Shown: positions 4,884 to 6,632 of the stretch, piece by piece
Position numbering within the stretch: position 1 is the first letter of the stretch
Layout of the letters: every line of letters begins with the position of its first letter
Assembly (NCBI GenBank): GCA_943914745.1
Contig: CALUDF010000183.1
Coordinates: forward strand, 1 to 6,632
Direction of reading: 5' to 3'
DNA: 6,632 bases
Origin: an uncultured Bacteriovorax sp.
Lineage (GTDB): Bacteria > Bdellovibrionota > Bacteriovoracia > Bacteriovoracales > Bacteriovoracaceae
The notes under the pieces: generated by a model
Told to the model about the DNA's origin: nothing
Seen by the model: only the letters and a program-made list of their open reading frames with translations
The model's database searches: none
Made by a program: the position numbers and the translations under genes

Positions 4884-6632
4884 CTAAACATCTTCAAAAC
4901 GTGGATCGTTCCCCATTGGAATTGATGATCCTCCGACAACTTTTTTCGATACGGCAGGGGCCACTTTTACAGGACTTGCCTTTACCTGCTTCACTGGAGA
5001 TGCCGCCTTCTTCGGAGCTGTTTTAATGCTCACAACATTGTTGGGCACGTTGGGCACACGATTTATCCTCTCTGAAACCACTCCAACCTTATGTGAGTCC
5101 TCACCCTTAATTGTCGTCATGAGAAGATCAACAACTCCTTTAAGTGATGTCGCCTGGGCCGAGAGCTGCTCAGCTGCGCTTGCTGCCTCTTCAGAGCTTG
5201 CCGTGTTGGATTGAGTGACTTGATCTAACTGATTCATCGCTCGAGTGATCTCTTGCACCCCCATCGATTGCTCCTGGCAGGCATTGGAGATTTCAGCCGT
5301 CATCTTAGTGACTCGTCCTGTATTCTCTACGATTTCTTCCAGGACCTCTCCACATTCTTTGGCAATGCGGGTTCCTGTATCGACTTTGATGCTTCCTTCT
5401 CTGATTAAGACCTCCACTTTTTCCTGAGTTGTCTTCACAATTGTTTCTACTTTATGAATGCTGTTGTCCAAGAGAATAGAAATCTCATTGGCCGCATTCC
5501 CACTCATCTGGGCAAGACTTCCCACTTCTTCTGCCACAACGGCAAAGCCCTTGCCTTGTTCTCCCGCTCTTGCGGCCTCGACCGAAGCATTGAATGAGAG
5601 AAGTTTCGTTTGAAAAACGATGTCATTGATGACTTTCGTCTTTGACTCAATTTCTTTAATGACGTTGACGATCTCTGAGATCTGCTGATTGCTTTCGTTG
5701 ATTTGCACCATGATATTTTTGTTACTACTATTGATATCATCAATGGCATTTATCATATTCACTACAACTTGCTGACCTTTGTGAGCATTGTCTTTGCTGC
5801 TGTTAGCGAGTGACGTTGCCTCATGAGAGTTGCTGGCATTTTTTTGCACCATTGAACTCATCTCTTCAATGGAAGCTGCCGTCTCCTGTAATGACGAAGC
5901 TTGCTCCGTCACCGCTTGAGAGAGCTCTTCAGAGGAGCCTGCAATTTGTGCGGCCGCAGACGTCACCTGGTTGGAATTTTCAAAAAGGCTGCTAATGACT
6001 TCATCGATGGTTTTTGTCACTGACTTCAGTGTACCAATTGCAAGGGTCAAACCCAAAACCAAGGCGGCAAGGCTTGCGACAATGACCATATACTTGGCTT
6101 CTTTATATGCTTTATTAGCTAAGAGCGTCTCATCTTCCATTCTCTTGGTATCGCGAGTATTCATGCGCTTTAGGATATCCTCACCTTCAAGACGAAGTTT
6201 TCGGCCAGTCTCACTCACCAGCGCTGCTGCTTCAGTACTTTTTCCCTCGTCAGCAAGCTTTTGGATTTGTCCGTTAAATTCTGTCCATTTTTCATAGACC
6301 CCTCTAAACTCAACCAGGTCCTTTAACCCTTCTGGGCTTGAAACTTTTGCACGAGATTCGATCATATCCTGCATCTCAGAGTGCCTTTTAGTGATGTAAT
6401 CCTTGTTTTTTGCTCTGGCTTCGACATTTTCATGAAGAATGTAATTTCTTTCGTTGATGATCTGAATGTAGAAGTGGTTCATGATATTATGGGTGCGCAC
6501 CAAATTGGCCACCCTATCCTGAGTGATTCTCTCTAGGATCTGATTAATGTGGGCCATCTGATAAATGCCAATGGCGGATACAGAACAAAGACCCATGGCC
6601 ATGATGAATACAACGAAATATATCTTCTGAGC
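4884..6632 (-). CDS. Methyl-accepting chemotaxis protein, N-terminus beyond the right edge
   Basis: A chemoreceptor that signals through CheA/CheW. The Met codon at 6602 is not the true start: upstream codons read AQKIYFVVFI and continue the first membrane helix, so a few residues lie outside. Numbering from 6602: TM1 to about 17, periplasmic four-helix-bundle-type sensor about 18-168 (with NERNYIL at 50), TM2 about 170-191, then a very short linker instead of an obvious full HAMP, and a long coiled-coil signalling domain. The tip is QTKLLSFNASVEAARAGE and continues as GKGFAVVAEEV. Probable methylation sites are AASIEEMSS and TASSEEAASA. The last 60 residues form a Lys/Pro/Ala-rich tail with two ASPVK copies, ending in PRFEDV; this might tether CheR/CheB but lacks the final aromatic of NWETF. 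The ligand is unknown. It converges with the antiporter gene with a 36-bp gap. Confidence 0.95.
   Translation of the reverse strand, partial: AQKIYFVVFIMAMGLCSVSAIGIYQMAHINQILERITQDRVANLVRTHNIMNHFYIQIINERNYILHENVEARAKNKDYITKRHSEMQDMIESRAKVSSPEGLKDLVEFRGVYEKWTEFNGQIQKLADEGKSTEAAALVSETGRKLRLEGEDILKRMNTRDTKRMEDETLLANKAYKEAKYMVIVASLAALVLGLTLAIGTLKSVTKTIDEVISSLFENSNQVTSAAAQIAGSSEELSQAVTEQASSLQETAASIEEMSSMVQKNASNSHEATSLANSSKDNAHKGQQVVVNMINAIDDINSSNKNIMVQINESNQQISEIVNVIKEIESKTKVINDIVFQTKLLSFNASVEAARAGEQGKGFAVVAEEVGSLAQMSGNAANEISILLDNSIHKVETIVKTTQEKVEVLIREGSIKVDTGTRIAKECGEVLEEIVENTGRVTKMTAEISNACQEQSMGVQEITRAMNQLDQVTQSNTASSEEAASAAEQLSAQATSLKGVVDLLMTTIKGEDSHKVGVVSERINRVPNVPNNVVSIKTAPKKAASPVKQVKASPVKVAPAVSKKVVGGSSIPMGNDPRFEDV

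Noticed and set aside
5971..6297. 108-codon plus-strand frame antisense to the MCP gene
   Set aside because: The MCP frame on the other strand is unmistakable; this frame is Ser-rich without domain features and follows from MCP codon use.
6600..6602. ATG at 6600-6602 considered as the MCP start
   Set aside because: Codons upstream (AQKIYFVVFI) continue the hydrophobic first membrane helix to the window edge, so the real start is outside.

Overview
The window holds six protein genes, two of them cut by the window edges, and little non-coding DNA. Base composition is moderate (roughly low-to-mid 40s % GC by eye). The methyl-accepting chemotaxis protein (MCP) at the right end carries signalling-tip wording (QTKLLSFNASVEAARAGE, EEVGSLAQMSGNAANEI) that I associate with Bdellovibrio-like bacteria. 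Together with the several exported hydrolases and lipoproteins, this suggests a Gram-negative member of the Bdellovibrionota, perhaps Bacteriovorax- or Peredibacter-like. That placement is inference from remembered family wording, not from a search.

Left block, minus strand, read right to left: a secreted trypsin/V8-type serine protease (1752-967), a DUF3750 lipoprotein (943-206) and the start of a small lipoprotein (172 to the left edge). Gaps are 23 and 33 bp with no terminator between them, so they could be co-transcribed. The first two genes lack a Shine-Dalgarno sequence, and each has promoter-like boxes placed so that the transcript would begin at or within a few bases of the ATG. The third has a textbook AAGGAGT.

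Divergent from the protease, across a 69-bp gap, is a small exported protein (1822-2412) not recognised by name. It shows a signal peptide followed by a PD-(D/E)XK nuclease-like core (GELD...EVK). A strong hairpin terminator (2426-2465) closes it. The two exported putative hydrolases share one short intergenic region in which a single TTGCCAA heptamer can supply the -35 box to both sides.

Right block: a 743-residue CPA2-type cation:proton antiporter (2616-4847) with an uncommon architecture, namely the antiporter core, about four extra membrane helices and two RCK_C/TrkA_C domains, with no Rossmann RCK_N domain. It converges on an MCP (minus strand, 4884 to the right edge) with a periplasmic four-helix-bundle-type sensor region. 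A hairpin that touches the antiporter's stop codon lies between them. The MCP reading frame stays open to the window edge and its true start is outside.

I see no tRNA, rRNA, CRISPR array, insertion sequence or phage gene. No stretch over 300 bp lacks a gene. The best candidates for something under-described are the exported PD-(D/E)XK-like protein and its shared control region with the protease, and the DUF3750 lipoprotein viewed as a possible permuted papain-fold protein with Ser where Cys would be expected.
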